From: Candidatus Tectimicrobiota bacterium
GTDB lineage: Bacteria; UBA8248; JACPRG01
DNA length: 32,164 nt
Direction: 5' to 3'
NCBI GenBank assembly: GCA_016190025.1
Contig: JACPRG010000148.1
Span: 1 to 32,164, forward strand
Position numbers and translations under genes: made by a program. Shown one piece after another: positions 24,493 to 32,164 of the stretch. The notes beneath the pieces were generated by a model. It searched no databases. It saw only the letters and a list, made by a program, of their open reading frames with translations, and was not told where the DNA came from. The number at the start of each line of letters is the position of its first letter. Position 1 is the first letter of the stretch.

Positions 24493-25005
24493 CTCCGTTC
24501 TCCTCTCTCGAAGGGAATGCCCCAGCCGGCCGCGGCAGAACGGAGAGGTTTTCGCCGTGTCGCAGCCGGCTTCATCACCGACTCCCAGGATTCCTTGAAT
24601 CCGAACGAACCACGTGAAGGCGGCGGACAATGGGCCGAAACAGGTGCGTCTTCCAGAGGGGACACCCAAAAAGGCTGGATGGGGGGCATCGCAACGCATG
24701 TTCAGCCCCCGGCCCGCATCGCCGTCAAGCTGCAATCCCGTCGAAGATTTCACCTTTTCCCCGGCAAGAACCGGCCCCGAAGAAAGAGCCAGGGAACGCT
24801 CCCGTGAGTATAAAATCCCCAGCCTGATGACACAACCATGAACTTCGCCTATCCTGTCTTGACGGGTCGGCGTTTTTCACCCGCGCGCCCCCCGCGGGAG
24901 ACGCCACCCTCCGGCCTCGTGGAGCATGAAATGCCGAATTCGTTGCCCCGGATCACCCTTTCCGGCAAAATGCCTTTCGGGAAATGAACCGGGAGGCTGA
25001 AGAAC
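24493..25005. other. 513-nt divergent intergenic region
   Basis: This gap lies between the TAXI receptor (minus) and an unknown secreted-protein gene (plus). It holds the candidate minus-strand promoter at 24807-24835. On the plus strand TTGACG (24859-24864) lacks a matching -10. I see no convincing gene; short open frames here have no ribosome-binding sites or family features. Confidence 0.35.
24807..24835 (-). promoter_or_regulatory. Candidate promoter for the TAXI-TRAP operon
   Basis: On the minus strand TTGTGT (24835-24830) and TATACT (24812-24807) are 17 nt apart. The -10 matches 5 of 6 bases and the -35 keeps TTG. It would give a leader of about 310 nt before the receptor gene, which is long, so a nearer promoter may exist. 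Confidence 0.4.
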
Positions 25006-25752
25006 ATGCGCCGGACTTTTCGACTGACCATCGCCGCCGTCCTCCTTGCGGGCTTGCCGTCTCAAGGGTGGGGGCAGGGCCCTCCGACGGGCCCCCCCGC
25101 GGGGGCGCCTCCGCCGCCCAGAGCCCCGGCATCCATCCCGAAAGAACTCCTCCTGGTGTGGGGCTATCAGTACAAGGGCTACGCGGTCCCGGCGCCACTG
25201 CGCGCCTTGGCGGGGAGACCGGAGGCCCGGAAACCGATCCCCTTCAAGGATCTGAAACGGGAATTCAGGAAACACCTGGCGGACCAGCGCTTCCAGACAG
25301 GGTGGCACGGCATCCTTCCGGGCGTTTCCAGGCGCGTGGACATCGTGAGAGTGCTGGGGCTGCCCGATTACACGGAGACCCGGGATTTCCTGACCCGGTG
25401 GCTTTTCCGGGACGTCAAGGACGCAAGAACGGTCGTCTTCGAATTTTTCTTCAGCGAGGAGGACTCTCTCTCCGCCGAGCCCGCCCAGCGGACAAAATCA
25501 GGCGCATCGGCCGAGGAAGAAGAGGAAAAGCGGGACCCCCAGGTCGCCGTCACAATCCGGGTCATCCCGAAAGAGCGGACCTTGGCCTCCGACGTCCGGA
25601 AGAGGTTCGGCCCTCCCGAAAGCGTCGAATATTCCGAGAACGCCACGCTGCAATGGAAGTACCTGCGCGGCATCCTGGTTGAATTTCAGGAAGATCGAAG
25701 GACGGTCACCCGAATCATCTTCCGCGTCAACGACGTGCTCCGCCTGGGATGA
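25006..25752 (+). CDS. Secreted protein of unknown function
   Basis: I do not recognise this 248-residue protein. It has a signal peptide (residues 1 to about 24, RRTFRLTIAAVLLAGLPSQG), then a Pro/Gly-rich stretch of about 20 residues. The mature part is mixed alpha/beta. It contains two segments with a similar theme, SRRVDIVRVLGLPDYTETRD and LASDVRKRFGPPESVEYSE, each an acidic-basic helix leading to a GLP/GPP turn, as in SmpA/OmlA-like folds; this resemblance is weak. An acidic loop (AEEEEEKRD) lies between them. GGGAGG lies 12 nt before the ATG. It is convergent with the molybdenum-hydroxylase large subunit. Confidence 0.6.
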   Translation: MRRTFRLTIAAVLLAGLPSQGWGQGPPTGPPAGAPPPPRAPASIPKELLLVWGYQYKGYAVPAPLRALAGRPEARKPIPFKDLKREFRKHLADQRFQTGWHGILPGVSRRVDIVRVLGLPDYTETRDFLTRWLFRDVKDARTVVFEFFFSEEDSLSAEPAQRTKSGASAEEEEEKRDPQVAVTIRVIPKERTLASDVRKRFGPPESVEYSENATLQWKYLRGILVEFQEDRRTVTRIIFRVNDVLRLG

Positions 25753-25776
25753 GGCGCGCGCGCCGATTGCCCGCCC

Positions 25777-28056
25777 TTACGCCCCGTTTCCTTTCAGCAT
25801 CGCCAACAGGCGCTCGGCGTTGATGGGGAGGGAGTTGATCCGCGCGCCCGTCGCGTCGATGACGGCGTTGGCGATGGCGGGGGCGATCCCAACCAGGGCG
25901 GGCTCGGCCAGGCCCTTCGCGCCCCAGGGGCCCGTCGGCTCGTGGGATTCGACGAGGATGGGGATCGTCTCCTCCGGCATGTCCTCCGAGCACGCGATGC
26001 GGTAATCCACGATGTTGGCGTTCAGGGGCAGGCAGGTGGCCGGGTCCACCACCAAGTGCTCGATGAGGGTGTAGCCCACCCCCTGGCCAGCGCCCCCTTC
26101 GATCTGCCCCTCGCAGATCTGGGGATTGATGGCGCGCCCCAGGTCGTGGGCGCAGACCAGCTTCAGCACCCTGACCTCCCCCGTCTCCGTATCGACCTCC
26201 ACCTCGGCGAACTGGGCCAGAAACGGGGGGCAGTTGGTCTCGGGCGCGAAGGTCCCCCGTCCCATCACCTGGACGTTTTTGTCGCAGTGGATGGCGTACA
26301 TGGCCGCCTCTTCGAAGCGCAGAGCCCGGTCCGGGGCGCTCCGGACGGAGATGCGCCCGTCGGCGCACGCCAGGTCCTGGGGGGCGGCCTCCAGCTTGTC
26401 GGCCACGGCGGCCAGGAGCTGGTCCCGCGCCTCCAGGGCCGCAAGGCGCACGGCGTTTCCGGCGAGATAGGCCTGGCGGCTGCTGTGCGTCCCGTTGTCG
26501 TACGGGCAGAACTCGGTGTCGCCGCTGAAGACATCGATCCGGTCGGGATCGATCCCCAACACCTCCGCGGCCACCTGCGCCAGGATCGTGTCGGAGCCCT
26601 GTCCCAGGTCGCAGGCCCCCACCGCGATGTTGACCGTCCCGTCCTCGTTCAGCTTCAAAACGGCCCCGGTGATCTCGTTCACGAAGGGTTTCACCCCCGT
26701 ATTGTGGGTGCCGATGGCCATCCCGACGCCCCGGACTTTCGAGCCGCTCCGCAGCCGCTTGCCCCGCTTCTCCGCCCAGCCGACGGCCTCGGCCCCTTTG
26801 CGGATGCACTCCTCCATCCCGGAGCTTCGAATGGTGATCTTGCTCATCTCATCCCAGTCGCCCACCCGCACGTGGTTCTTGAGGCGAAGCTCCAGGGCGT
26901 CGACGCCCAGATCCCGAGCCGCCCGGTCCATCAGCACCTCCATGGCGAAGGTCTGCTGGGGGGTCCCGAACCCGCGGAAGGCCCCCGCTACGGGGAAGTT
27001 GGTGTAGGCGGCGAACCCCTCGTACCGGACGTGCGGCGTGCGGTAGAGCATCATCCACCGGTGACCGGTGGTCATGGCCACCTTGGGGCTGGCGGCGGAG
27101 TACGCGCCGGCGTTCAGGTACGCCCGGAGCTCGCGGGCGTGCATCGTCCCGTCCGCCTTGAACCCCAGCTTCAGGCGCATGCGGTTGGCGTGGCGCGTCC
27201 GCGTGCCCACGAACTCCTCCCAGCGGGTGAGGGTCAGCCGGACCGGCCGGCCCGTGCGCATCGCCATCAGGGCCACCACGATCTCGTCGAACAGGTCGTT
27301 CTTCCCCCCGAAGCTGCCCCCGGTGAAGGGCTTGATGACCCGGATGCGCGTGAGGGGCATGCCCAGGACCTTGGCCAGGAGGATCCGGATGTTGTGAACC
27401 CCCTGGGTGGACGTCCAGACGGTCAGCCGGGCGGCGTAGGCGTCGTACTCGGCGGCGTAGGTGTGGGTCTCCATCGGCGCGTGCTGGACCACATGGGTCT
27501 CGAAGGAGTCCTCCACGACCACCGCGCACTCGCGAAAGCCCTCCTCCACCGAGCCGATGGTCCACTCCACGTGCTTCAGGAGGTTGGTGCCCCCGTGGAC
27601 GGCCGGGGCGCCGGGCTCGAGGGCCTTCTCCGGGTCCCCCACCACGGGCAGATGCTCGTAATCGACCTCGATGAGGTCGAGGGCCTCCTCGGCGGTCTGC
27701 GGGGATGTCGCCGCGACGGCCGCCACCCGGTCCCCCACGTGCCGGACCACGGGGGAGAACGCCCGCTCGTCGGGAAGCAGCCGGTCGTCGTCCACCGGCT
27801 CCCGCCAGTAGCTGTTGTACAAGACGTCGGGCGTGTTCTCGTGGGTCAGGACGGCCTTCACCCCCGGCAGGGCGAGGGCCTTGGAGGCGTCGATCCCCCG
27901 GATGCGGGCGTGAGGGACGGGGCTCCGGAGAATCCGCACCGTCAGGGCTCGGGGCATGGGGAGATCGGCCGTATACCGGGCGCGGCCCGTCACCTTCAGG
28001 AAGGCGTCTTTCTTCTTGACGGATTTCCCAATGTAGCGAAGGTCGCTCTCGCTCAT
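25777..28056 (-). CDS. Molybdenum hydroxylase large (molybdopterin-binding) subunit
   Basis: The 759-residue protein is the catalytic subunit of a xanthine dehydrogenase-family enzyme. It binds the molybdopterin cofactor and hydroxylates a substrate with water. The a/b hammerhead domain opens with KVTGRARYTADLPMPRAL. Cofactor motifs are TGGSFGGKNDLF (about residue 245), AFRGFGTPQQTFAMEVLMD and, near the end, GAKGLAEPALVGIAPAIANAV. The last holds the expected catalytic glutamate, with Ala before it where Gly is usual. There is no CO-dehydrogenase-type active-site Cys loop (AYRCSFR), so it is not CO dehydrogenase. I use the ATG at 28056, preceded by GGGGAGGGGG. It is last in an operon after the FAD and iron-sulfur subunits. 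Confidence 0.93.
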   Translation of the reverse strand: MSESDLRYIGKSVKKKDAFLKVTGRARYTADLPMPRALTVRILRSPVPHARIRGIDASKALALPGVKAVLTHENTPDVLYNSYWREPVDDDRLLPDERAFSPVVRHVGDRVAAVAATSPQTAEEALDLIEVDYEHLPVVGDPEKALEPGAPAVHGGTNLLKHVEWTIGSVEEGFRECAVVVEDSFETHVVQHAPMETHTYAAEYDAYAARLTVWTSTQGVHNIRILLAKVLGMPLTRIRVIKPFTGGSFGGKNDLFDEIVVALMAMRTGRPVRLTLTRWEEFVGTRTRHANRMRLKLGFKADGTMHARELRAYLNAGAYSAASPKVAMTTGHRWMMLYRTPHVRYEGFAAYTNFPVAGAFRGFGTPQQTFAMEVLMDRAARDLGVDALELRLKNHVRVGDWDEMSKITIRSSGMEECIRKGAEAVGWAEKRGKRLRSGSKVRGVGMAIGTHNTGVKPFVNEITGAVLKLNEDGTVNIAVGACDLGQGSDTILAQVAAEVLGIDPDRIDVFSGDTEFCPYDNGTHSSRQAYLAGNAVRLAALEARDQLLAAVADKLEAAPQDLACADGRISVRSAPDRALRFEEAAMYAIHCDKNVQVMGRGTFAPETNCPPFLAQFAEVEVDTETGEVRVLKLVCAHDLGRAINPQICEGQIEGGAGQGVGYTLIEHLVVDPATCLPLNANIVDYRIACSEDMPEETIPILVESHEPTGPWGAKGLAEPALVGIAPAIANAVIDATGARINSLPINAERLLAMLKGNGA

Positions 28057-28131
28057 CTGCCCCCTCCCCAACCCGAACGGCGCGCGAAGGCCAGGCCGGT
28101 TCGAGCCGGAAGCGTCGGCCTCACCGGCCCG

Positions 28132-28656
28132 TCACTTCTTCCGGCGCGGCTTCCCGGCCGCTTCCTTTTCCTTTCCGTCCGACTTGCCGGCCATCTTCTT
28201 TGCGGCCCGCTGAATGGCGTCGATGATCTTGACGTAGCCCGTGCACCGGCAGTAGTTGCCGTGCAGCGCCTCCCGAATCTGGGCCGCGCTGGGATTGGGA
28301 ATCTCCTTCAGGAGCGAGATGCCCGTCAAGACCATGGCGGGCGTACAGAAACCGCACTGAACCGCGCCGCACTCGATAAAGGCCTCCTGCACCGGGTGCA
28401 GCGCGTCCCCCCGGGCCACGCCCTCAATGGTCCGGACCTCCGCCCCGTCCACGCGGACGGCCGGGAGGAGGCAGGAACAGGCCAGCTCCTCGTTCACCCA
28501 CACGGTGCAGCAGCCGCACACCCCGACGTCGCAGCCCACCTTCGTCCCCGTGAGCTCCAAGTCCTCCCTCAACACCTCGGAGAGAAAGCGGTGGACGGAG
28601 ACGGTGAGCTCCACGGGCTCATCATTCACGGTGAGGCGGATTCGTTTTCGATCCAC
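28132..28656 (-). CDS. Molybdenum hydroxylase [2Fe-2S] subunit, second locus
   Basis: This 174-residue subunit has both [2Fe-2S] clusters: C42, C47, C50 and C62 (VGCDVGVCGCC and ACSC), then C101 and C104 (QCGFCTPAM) and C136 and C138 (GNYCRCTGY). It is longer than usual because of a basic, Lys-rich C-terminal tail of about 20 residues (KKMAGKSDGKEKEAAGKPRR). The tail is not in the first-locus copy. It lies between the FAD and large subunit genes, 38 nt after the former. Confidence 0.93.
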   Translation of the reverse strand: MDRKRIRLTVNDEPVELTVSVHRFLSEVLREDLELTGTKVGCDVGVCGCCTVWVNEELACSCLLPAVRVDGAEVRTIEGVARGDALHPVQEAFIECGAVQCGFCTPAMVLTGISLLKEIPNPSAAQIREALHGNYCRCTGYVKIIDAIQRAAKKMAGKSDGKEKEAAGKPRRKK

Positions 28657-28694
28657 GTCGGTCTTTCCCCAGGGCTCAGCGAGGGTTCACGCCG

Positions 28695-29573
28695 TCACAG
28701 GCGTCCCGAGGAGCGCCCCGCGGCCACCTGGCGGAGAAGGCGCGGCAGGAGCACCCTCACCATCTCGCGCTTGTAGGCGCCCGTGCAGTAGACATCGTCG
28801 GGCGGGTTGACCTCGCCCCAGGCGGCCTCCGCCGCGGCCCCGAAGGCCCCCTCATCAAGCGGGCGTCCGCACAGCGCTCTCTCGGCGGCGGCGGACCGCA
28901 TCGGCGTCCGCGCCGCGTTGGAAAAGGCGACCCGCGCGTCCGTGCAAGAGCGCCCGTCCGGAGCCGGGTCCAACCGGACGGCGATGCCCAGGGTGGGCTT
29001 ATCCGCCTTCGAGCGTGGCGTGAACTTATAGTGTCCAAATATCGAATTTTCCTTGGGTTTCGGTATCGTTATCTCGCTTATCACCTCTCCCGCCTTCAGG
29101 CAGGTCTCGTACTGATCCACGAACAGGTCCTTGACCTCGAGGGTCCGCGAGTGGCCTTTGCGGACGGCGCGGACCGACGCGTCCAGGGCGAGACAGGCGG
29201 CGGGCGGGTCCGAGGCCGTCTCCCCGTAGGCGAGACACCCCCCGAGGGTGATCTGGTTACGCAGGCGGCGGGAGGCCACCTTCGCCACGACCTCCGACAG
29301 GAAAGGAACGCCCTTGCGGACGACGGGGGACCTCTCGATCTCCGTGAGCGTGGTCATCGCCCCGATGCGCAGGTCGCCATCCGCCAGGAGCAAAAACTTC
29401 AAGTCGGAGAGACCCTTCAACTCCACCAGGCACTCGGGCGAGACGAGCCGCTCCTTCATCAGGGCGAAGAGGGCCGTCCCGCCCCCGATCACCCGGGCCC
29501 GCTCTCCCCTCGCCTCCAGAAGCGCCACCGCCTCTTTGATGTCCTGGGGGATCTGGTAATCGAAAATCTTCAC
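28695..29573 (-). CDS. Molybdenum hydroxylase FAD-binding subunit, second locus
   Basis: The 292-residue protein is the FAD subunit and the first gene of the operon. FAD loops are VIGGGTALFALMKERL and RNQITLGGCLAYGETASDPPAACLAL. The start MKIFDYQIPQDIKEAVALLE parallels the first-locus copy (MKNFDYTAPRTLEEALSVLK), showing paralogy but clear divergence. Compared with it, this copy's second loop has GGCLAYGE where the other has AGNIVDAS. It is divergent from the amidohydrolase gene, with a shared regulatory region of 234 nt. Confidence 0.92.
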   Translation of the reverse strand: MKIFDYQIPQDIKEAVALLEARGERARVIGGGTALFALMKERLVSPECLVELKGLSDLKFLLLADGDLRIGAMTTLTEIERSPVVRKGVPFLSEVVAKVASRRLRNQITLGGCLAYGETASDPPAACLALDASVRAVRKGHSRTLEVKDLFVDQYETCLKAGEVISEITIPKPKENSIFGHYKFTPRSKADKPTLGIAVRLDPAPDGRSCTDARVAFSNAARTPMRSAAAERALCGRPLDEGAFGAAAEAAWGEVNPPDDVYCTGAYKREMVRVLLPRLLRQVAAGRSSGRL

Positions 29574-29625
29574 CGAGGTGCCGTCCCAGCAGCGAGACCA
29601 CTCGTTTTGAAACCAGTTTCTCCGC

Positions 29626-29655
29626 TGTGTACACCGCCGGAGTCCACCTTGTCAA
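29626..29655 (-). promoter_or_regulatory. Candidate promoter for the second molybdenum hydroxylase operon
   Basis: On the minus strand a consensus TTGACA (29655-29650) is followed after 18 nt by TACACA (29631-29626), a weak -10. It lies about 50 nt upstream of the FAD subunit start. The -35 is inside the right half of the inverted repeat at 29650-29682. Confidence 0.45.
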
Positions 29656-29682
29656 CCTCAGGACCCGGCCGGTCGGTTGACA
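29650..29682. repeat. Operator-like inverted repeat TGTCAACC-N17-GGTTGACA
   Basis: Perfect 8-bp arms at 29650-29657 and 29675-29682 are separated by 17 nt. Each arm contains the -35 hexamer (TTGACA) of one of two divergent promoters, so part of the symmetry is explained by that. The preceding GG on each side and the match in sequence and spacing to 3248-3278 suggest a regulator site as well. The spacer contains the palindrome CCGGCCGG (29665-29672). Confidence 0.5.
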
Positions 29683-29705
29683 CCAACGGGCATCTCTGCT
29701 AAACA
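29677..29705 (+). promoter_or_regulatory. Candidate promoter for the amidohydrolase operon
   Basis: TTGACA (29677-29682) and TAAACA (29700-29705) are 17 nt apart on the plus strand, with a consensus -35 and a partial -10. It lies about 100 nt before the amidohydrolase GTG start. Confidence 0.5.
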
Positions 29706-29807
29706 CTAATTCTCTTTGAAAAAGGGAGTTCATCCTCCCGAAGCTGGTCCGGGGGGCTTCAGTTCGTTCAATTCGGTCGGGAGAAATTTTCCACTGAGGA
29801 GAAAATC

Positions 29808-31205
29808 GTGGCCATCGACCTTCTAGTCCGCAACGGAACCATCGTCACCCCGGATTCCACGTTCGAGGCGGCCATCGGCATCGATAAGGGCATCATCGTC
29901 GCCATCGGCGAAGAGACCAGCATGCCGGAGGGCCGGACGGTCATCGACGCCAAGGGGCTGAACGTCCTGCCGGGCCTCATCGACGCGCACGTCCATTTCC
30001 GGGAGCCGGGTCTGGAGTACAAGGAGGACTTCAACACCGGAAGCCAGGCGGCGGCCTGCGGCGGGATCACCACCGTCGTGGACATGCCCAACGTCAAGCC
30101 CCCCACGGCGGACGTGGAATCCTTTCTCCTCAAAAAGAAGTGTCTGGAAGGAAAGTCCTACATCGACATCGCCGTCCTTGCCGTGGTGCTCAACACCAAC
30201 ATCAACGAGCTGAAGGGCCTTTGGAAGGCCGGCGTCATCGGCTACAAGGTGTTTCTGGGGGAGACCGTCGGCGGGATCCCCGCCCCGGACGACGGCCATC
30301 TGCTCGAGGCCTGGAAGATCATCGCCGAAACCGGCCGCCGCACGTGCATCCACGGTGAGCACCGGCCCATCATCAGCCACCTCATCGAGAAGCTCAAGGC
30401 CCAGGGCCGGACGGATCCCCTCGCCCACGTGGACAGCCGCCCCCCCATCTCGGCCGTCGAAGCGGTGATGACCGCCATCCTGTACTGCAAGGAGACCGGG
30501 GCGAAGCTGCACGACCTGCACGAAGGGTGCAAAGAGGTCATCCAGATGATCCGCGAGGTCAAGGCCAGGGGGGAGGTGGACGTGACCGTCGAGACCGGAC
30601 CCCACTACCTCCTCCTGGTCGCCGAGGACATGAAGAAGCTGGGGAACCTCTTGCGGATGAACCCCCCCATCCGCTACCGCGGAAACCAGGATGCCCTGTG
30701 GGAGGGCCTCAGGGACGGGACCATCGACATGATCGCCACCGACCACTCCCCCCACACCATCGAGGAAAAGTCGGCCAAAAGCATCTGGGACACCATCCCC
30801 GGCTTCCCGGGCGTTGAGACCAACGTCCCCCTCATGCTGACGCAGGTCAACAAGGGGATGCTGACCCTCAACCAGTACGTCCGCGCGCAGTCCGAGAACC
30901 CCGCCAAAGTCTGGCAGATGTACCCGCAAAAGGGCTGCATCGCCATCGGGAGCGACGGGGACCTCACCCTCGTGGACATGAAAAAGACGGCCGTGATCCA
31001 CGCCAAGGGCCTCCACTCCAAGAGCAAGATCACGCCCTTCGACGGCTGGAAGGTGAAGGGCCTGCCCGTCTGCACCATCGTCCGCGGAAACGTCGTCATG
31101 AAGAACGGGAAGATCGTCGGCAAGCCCATGGGCCAGCTCGTATGCCCCGTGGACCACAAGCCCGATGGAGCCCGAAAGAGCCGCGGAACCCGCAAGCAGA
31201 AGTAG
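29808..31205 (+). CDS. Dihydroorotase/hydantoinase/allantoinase-type amidohydrolase
   Basis: The 465-residue protein is a cyclic amidohydrolase that opens a ring amide using a two-metal site. Metal ligands are all present: H61 and H63 in DAHVHFREPG, the lysine carbamate K147 in GYKVFLGE, His in RTCIHGEH (182/185), His in KLHDLHEG (235/238) and D312 in ATDHSPH. The usual HLS motif is replaced by HDLHEG. Family members include dihydroorotase, allantoinase and hydantoinase; I cannot choose, but it is unlikely to be the pyrimidine-biosynthesis enzyme given its divergent molybdenum hydroxylase partner. GTG start at 29808 with GAGGAG 5 nt upstream. The basic C-terminal tail (KSRGTRKQK) is unusual. 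Confidence 0.88.
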   Translation: MAIDLLVRNGTIVTPDSTFEAAIGIDKGIIVAIGEETSMPEGRTVIDAKGLNVLPGLIDAHVHFREPGLEYKEDFNTGSQAAACGGITTVVDMPNVKPPTADVESFLLKKKCLEGKSYIDIAVLAVVLNTNINELKGLWKAGVIGYKVFLGETVGGIPAPDDGHLLEAWKIIAETGRRTCIHGEHRPIISHLIEKLKAQGRTDPLAHVDSRPPISAVEAVMTAILYCKETGAKLHDLHEGCKEVIQMIREVKARGEVDVTVETGPHYLLLVAEDMKKLGNLLRMNPPIRYRGNQDALWEGLRDGTIDMIATDHSPHTIEEKSAKSIWDTIPGFPGVETNVPLMLTQVNKGMLTLNQYVRAQSENPAKVWQMYPQKGCIAIGSDGDLTLVDMKKTAVIHAKGLHSKSKITPFDGWKVKGLPVCTIVRGNVVMKNGKIVGKPMGQLVCPVDHKPDGARKSRGTRKQK

Positions 31206-31230
31206 CGAGCCGGGCGCCCCTTTTGTTCAA

Positions 31231-31264
31231 AGGCGCGGCCTCCCGGAACGCCTCTTCTTTTTTT
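31231..31264 (+). terminator. Possible intrinsic terminator after the amidohydrolase gene
   Basis: AGGCG (31231-31235) pairs with CGCCT (31249-31253), with an inner CGG/CCG stem, followed by CTTCTTTTTTTG. It lies 25 nt after the stop and 40 nt before the acyltransferase-like gene. The stem is short, so it may only attenuate read-through. Confidence 0.45.
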
Positions 31265-31302
31265 GCGGAACCGGCCCCGATGATCTGCTGGAGGAGAACT
31301 CA

Positions 31303-32164
31303 ATGATCGCGGCCCTCGAAAACCAGGGGGCGGCCTCCCGCCCCGCCATCGAGGACAACCTGCACCTCTTCTGGGAAAAGCTGAAGGAACGGGGGTTCCA
31401 CCGCAAGGGGGTCCTCCGAACCCTCCGACAAGGAGAGCGCCATCTCGGCGCCCGCCGCCTGGAGGAGATCGAGGCCCTGGCCCGCGGCGCGGACCGCCCC
31501 ATGGAAGACCTGCTGGCCTTCAACCTGTACGAGGACTCGGTGTTCCAGGAAGGCTGCACGGTCCTCATGGCCCTGGGGAAGGCCTCGGCGTCCGGCAGCC
31601 CCATCTTCCTCAAGAACAGCGACAAGGTGGGCGGCAAGACCCTGACCGGGCCGAACTTCCACCTCAATAAAGAGATCAACGTCGTCCTGGACGGCCGTTC
31701 GGAGTCGGGACACCGCATCCTGGGAGTCGCCGCAGCCGGCTCGACCGGCCTCAAGATGGGGATGAGCGACGCGGGATTGGTGACGGGCAGCAACATCGGG
31801 CGGACCCTCGAGCTCAAGGAAAAGAAGGTGGACCTGACGACCCTGCGCGCCCTGGACCGGGGGCAGCTCATGCGCGACGGACTCGAGTTCGAGGACGCCG
31901 CCTCCGCGGCCGGCGCCATCCTGGCGAAGCTCGTCCAGAGCCCCATGAGCACACCGGGCAACATCGAGTTCCTGGACAAGAGCGAGTGCTACATCATCGA
32001 AGGGTCGTACACGCAACTCGCCCTCGAGATCGTCCGGGGAGACCGCGTCGCCGCCCGGGCGAACCACTTCATCCTCCTGCGCGGCCTGAACGACCCCGGC
32101 GACGTCGCCGGCCACAAGAGATACGCCCGCTGCCTGGAGCTCCTGAGCGCCCACTCCGGAAAGA
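31303..32164 (+). CDS. C45-family acyltransferase/amidase-like protein, truncated by window end
   Basis: An open frame of 287 complete codons runs from ATG 31303 (GGAGGAG 6 nt upstream) to the window edge. It matches the C45 family of N-terminal nucleophile enzymes (isopenicillin N acyltransferase-like, acid ceramidase-related). The nucleophile is C85 in QEGCTVLMAL, preceded by an 84-residue propeptide-like segment that would be removed by autocleavage before Cys. SPIFLKNSDK gives the partner Asn-x-Asp motif. Further family-like strands are AAAGSTGLKMGMSDAGLVTG and SECYIIEGS. Such proteins cleave or transfer acyl groups on amides. It sits just after the amidohydrolase, so the two may act in one degradation route. 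The C-terminus is outside the window. Confidence 0.82.
   Translation, partial: MIAALENQGAASRPAIEDNLHLFWEKLKERGFHRKGVLRTLRQGERHLGARRLEEIEALARGADRPMEDLLAFNLYEDSVFQEGCTVLMALGKASASGSPIFLKNSDKVGGKTLTGPNFHLNKEINVVLDGRSESGHRILGVAAAGSTGLKMGMSDAGLVTGSNIGRTLELKEKKVDLTTLRALDRGQLMRDGLEFEDAASAAGAILAKLVQSPMSTPGNIEFLDKSECYIIEGSYTQLALEIVRGDRVAARANHFILLRGLNDPGDVAGHKRYARCLELLSAHSGK

Noticed and set aside
24859..24887. Plus-strand promoter for the secreted-protein gene
   Set aside because: TTGACG is present, but the region 16-18 nt downstream is GC-rich with no -10-like hexamer.
25777..28056. CO dehydrogenase catalytic subunit
   Set aside because: The CO dehydrogenase active-site Cys loop is absent; the corresponding segment reads AFRGFGTPQ as in xanthine dehydrogenase relatives.
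28095..28110. tRNA T-arm-like GGTTCGAGCC
   Set aside because: No acceptor stem, anticodon arm or D arm can be built around it.
25942..28776. Long plus-strand open frame of 944 codons opposite the second hydroxylase operon
   Set aside because: It runs antisense to the large and iron-sulfur subunit genes, which have clear cofactor motifs. Its composition (Gly/His/Arg/Asp-rich, no domains) is that of a GC-rich shadow frame.

Overview
The window is GC-rich bacterial DNA with short gaps, many Shine-Dalgarno-led GTG starts and about 28 protein genes on both strands. The mix (xanthine dehydrogenase/CO dehydrogenase-type subunits, a TAXI-type TRAP transporter, an NMT1-like binding protein, an ADP-forming acyl-CoA synthetase alpha-like protein, MtaB, QueF and a CUAEP-tail radical SAM protein) suggests an uncultivated-type heterotroph such as Methylomirabilota/Rokubacteria, Tectomicrobia or a deltaproteobacterial relative. 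This placement is inference; no rRNA or marker gene fixes it. I found no tRNA, rRNA, CRISPR array, insertion sequence or phage gene.

Layout. 17-3057 (minus): mtaB, a SAM-hydrolase-family gene overlapping it by 4 bp, and a PIN-like protein. 3223-7125 (plus): a promoter and dyad, then FAD and [2Fe-2S] subunits of a molybdenum hydroxylase followed by a MoxR ATPase and a CoxE-like VWA protein, with no large subunit. 7318-8547 (plus): a membrane-anchored metallophosphoesterase. 8680-10118 (minus): truA and tenA. 10477-10683 (plus): a cold-shock protein with a strong promoter and long leader. 10795-14014 (minus): a YggX-like protein, a B12-binding-type radical SAM protein and an ATP-grasp ligase. 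14450-17805 (plus): a bactofilin joined to a DinB-like domain, a VOC protein, a CopZ-like domain and an acyl-CoA synthetase alpha-like protein. 17802-20741 (minus): a zinc-type alcohol dehydrogenase/quinone reductase family protein, an NMT1-like binding protein and a small tail-anchored protein. 20954-21358 (plus): queF. 21470-24492 (minus): TAXI receptor and fused TRAP permease. 25006-25752 (plus): an unknown secreted protein. 25777-29573 (minus): a complete three-subunit molybdenum hydroxylase. 29808 to the end (plus): a dihydroorotase/hydantoinase-type amidohydrolase and a truncated C45 acyltransferase-like gene.

Main discovery. The radical SAM gene seems to stop at a UGA (12238-12236), but the frame continues through it to read Cys-UGA-Ala-Glu-Pro and eight more residues before a second UGA. 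This is the C-terminal signature of the CUAEP/CCAEP-tail radical SAM family, so the UGA very probably encodes selenocysteine. A SECIS-like hairpin lies just after it, and an ATP-grasp ligase starts 22 nt after the true stop. The pair looks like an uncharacterised selenoprotein-dependent modification or biosynthesis pathway.

Second theme. The two molybdenum-hydroxylase loci look complementary: one has small and medium subunits plus maturation factors, the other has all three catalytic subunits and no maturation factors. Both promoter regions carry inverted pairs of the 7-mer GGTTGAC/GTCAACC separated by exactly 17 nt, which hints at shared regulation. The second locus is divergent from an amidohydrolase and an acyltransferase-like amidase, suggesting catabolism of an N-heterocycle or amide.
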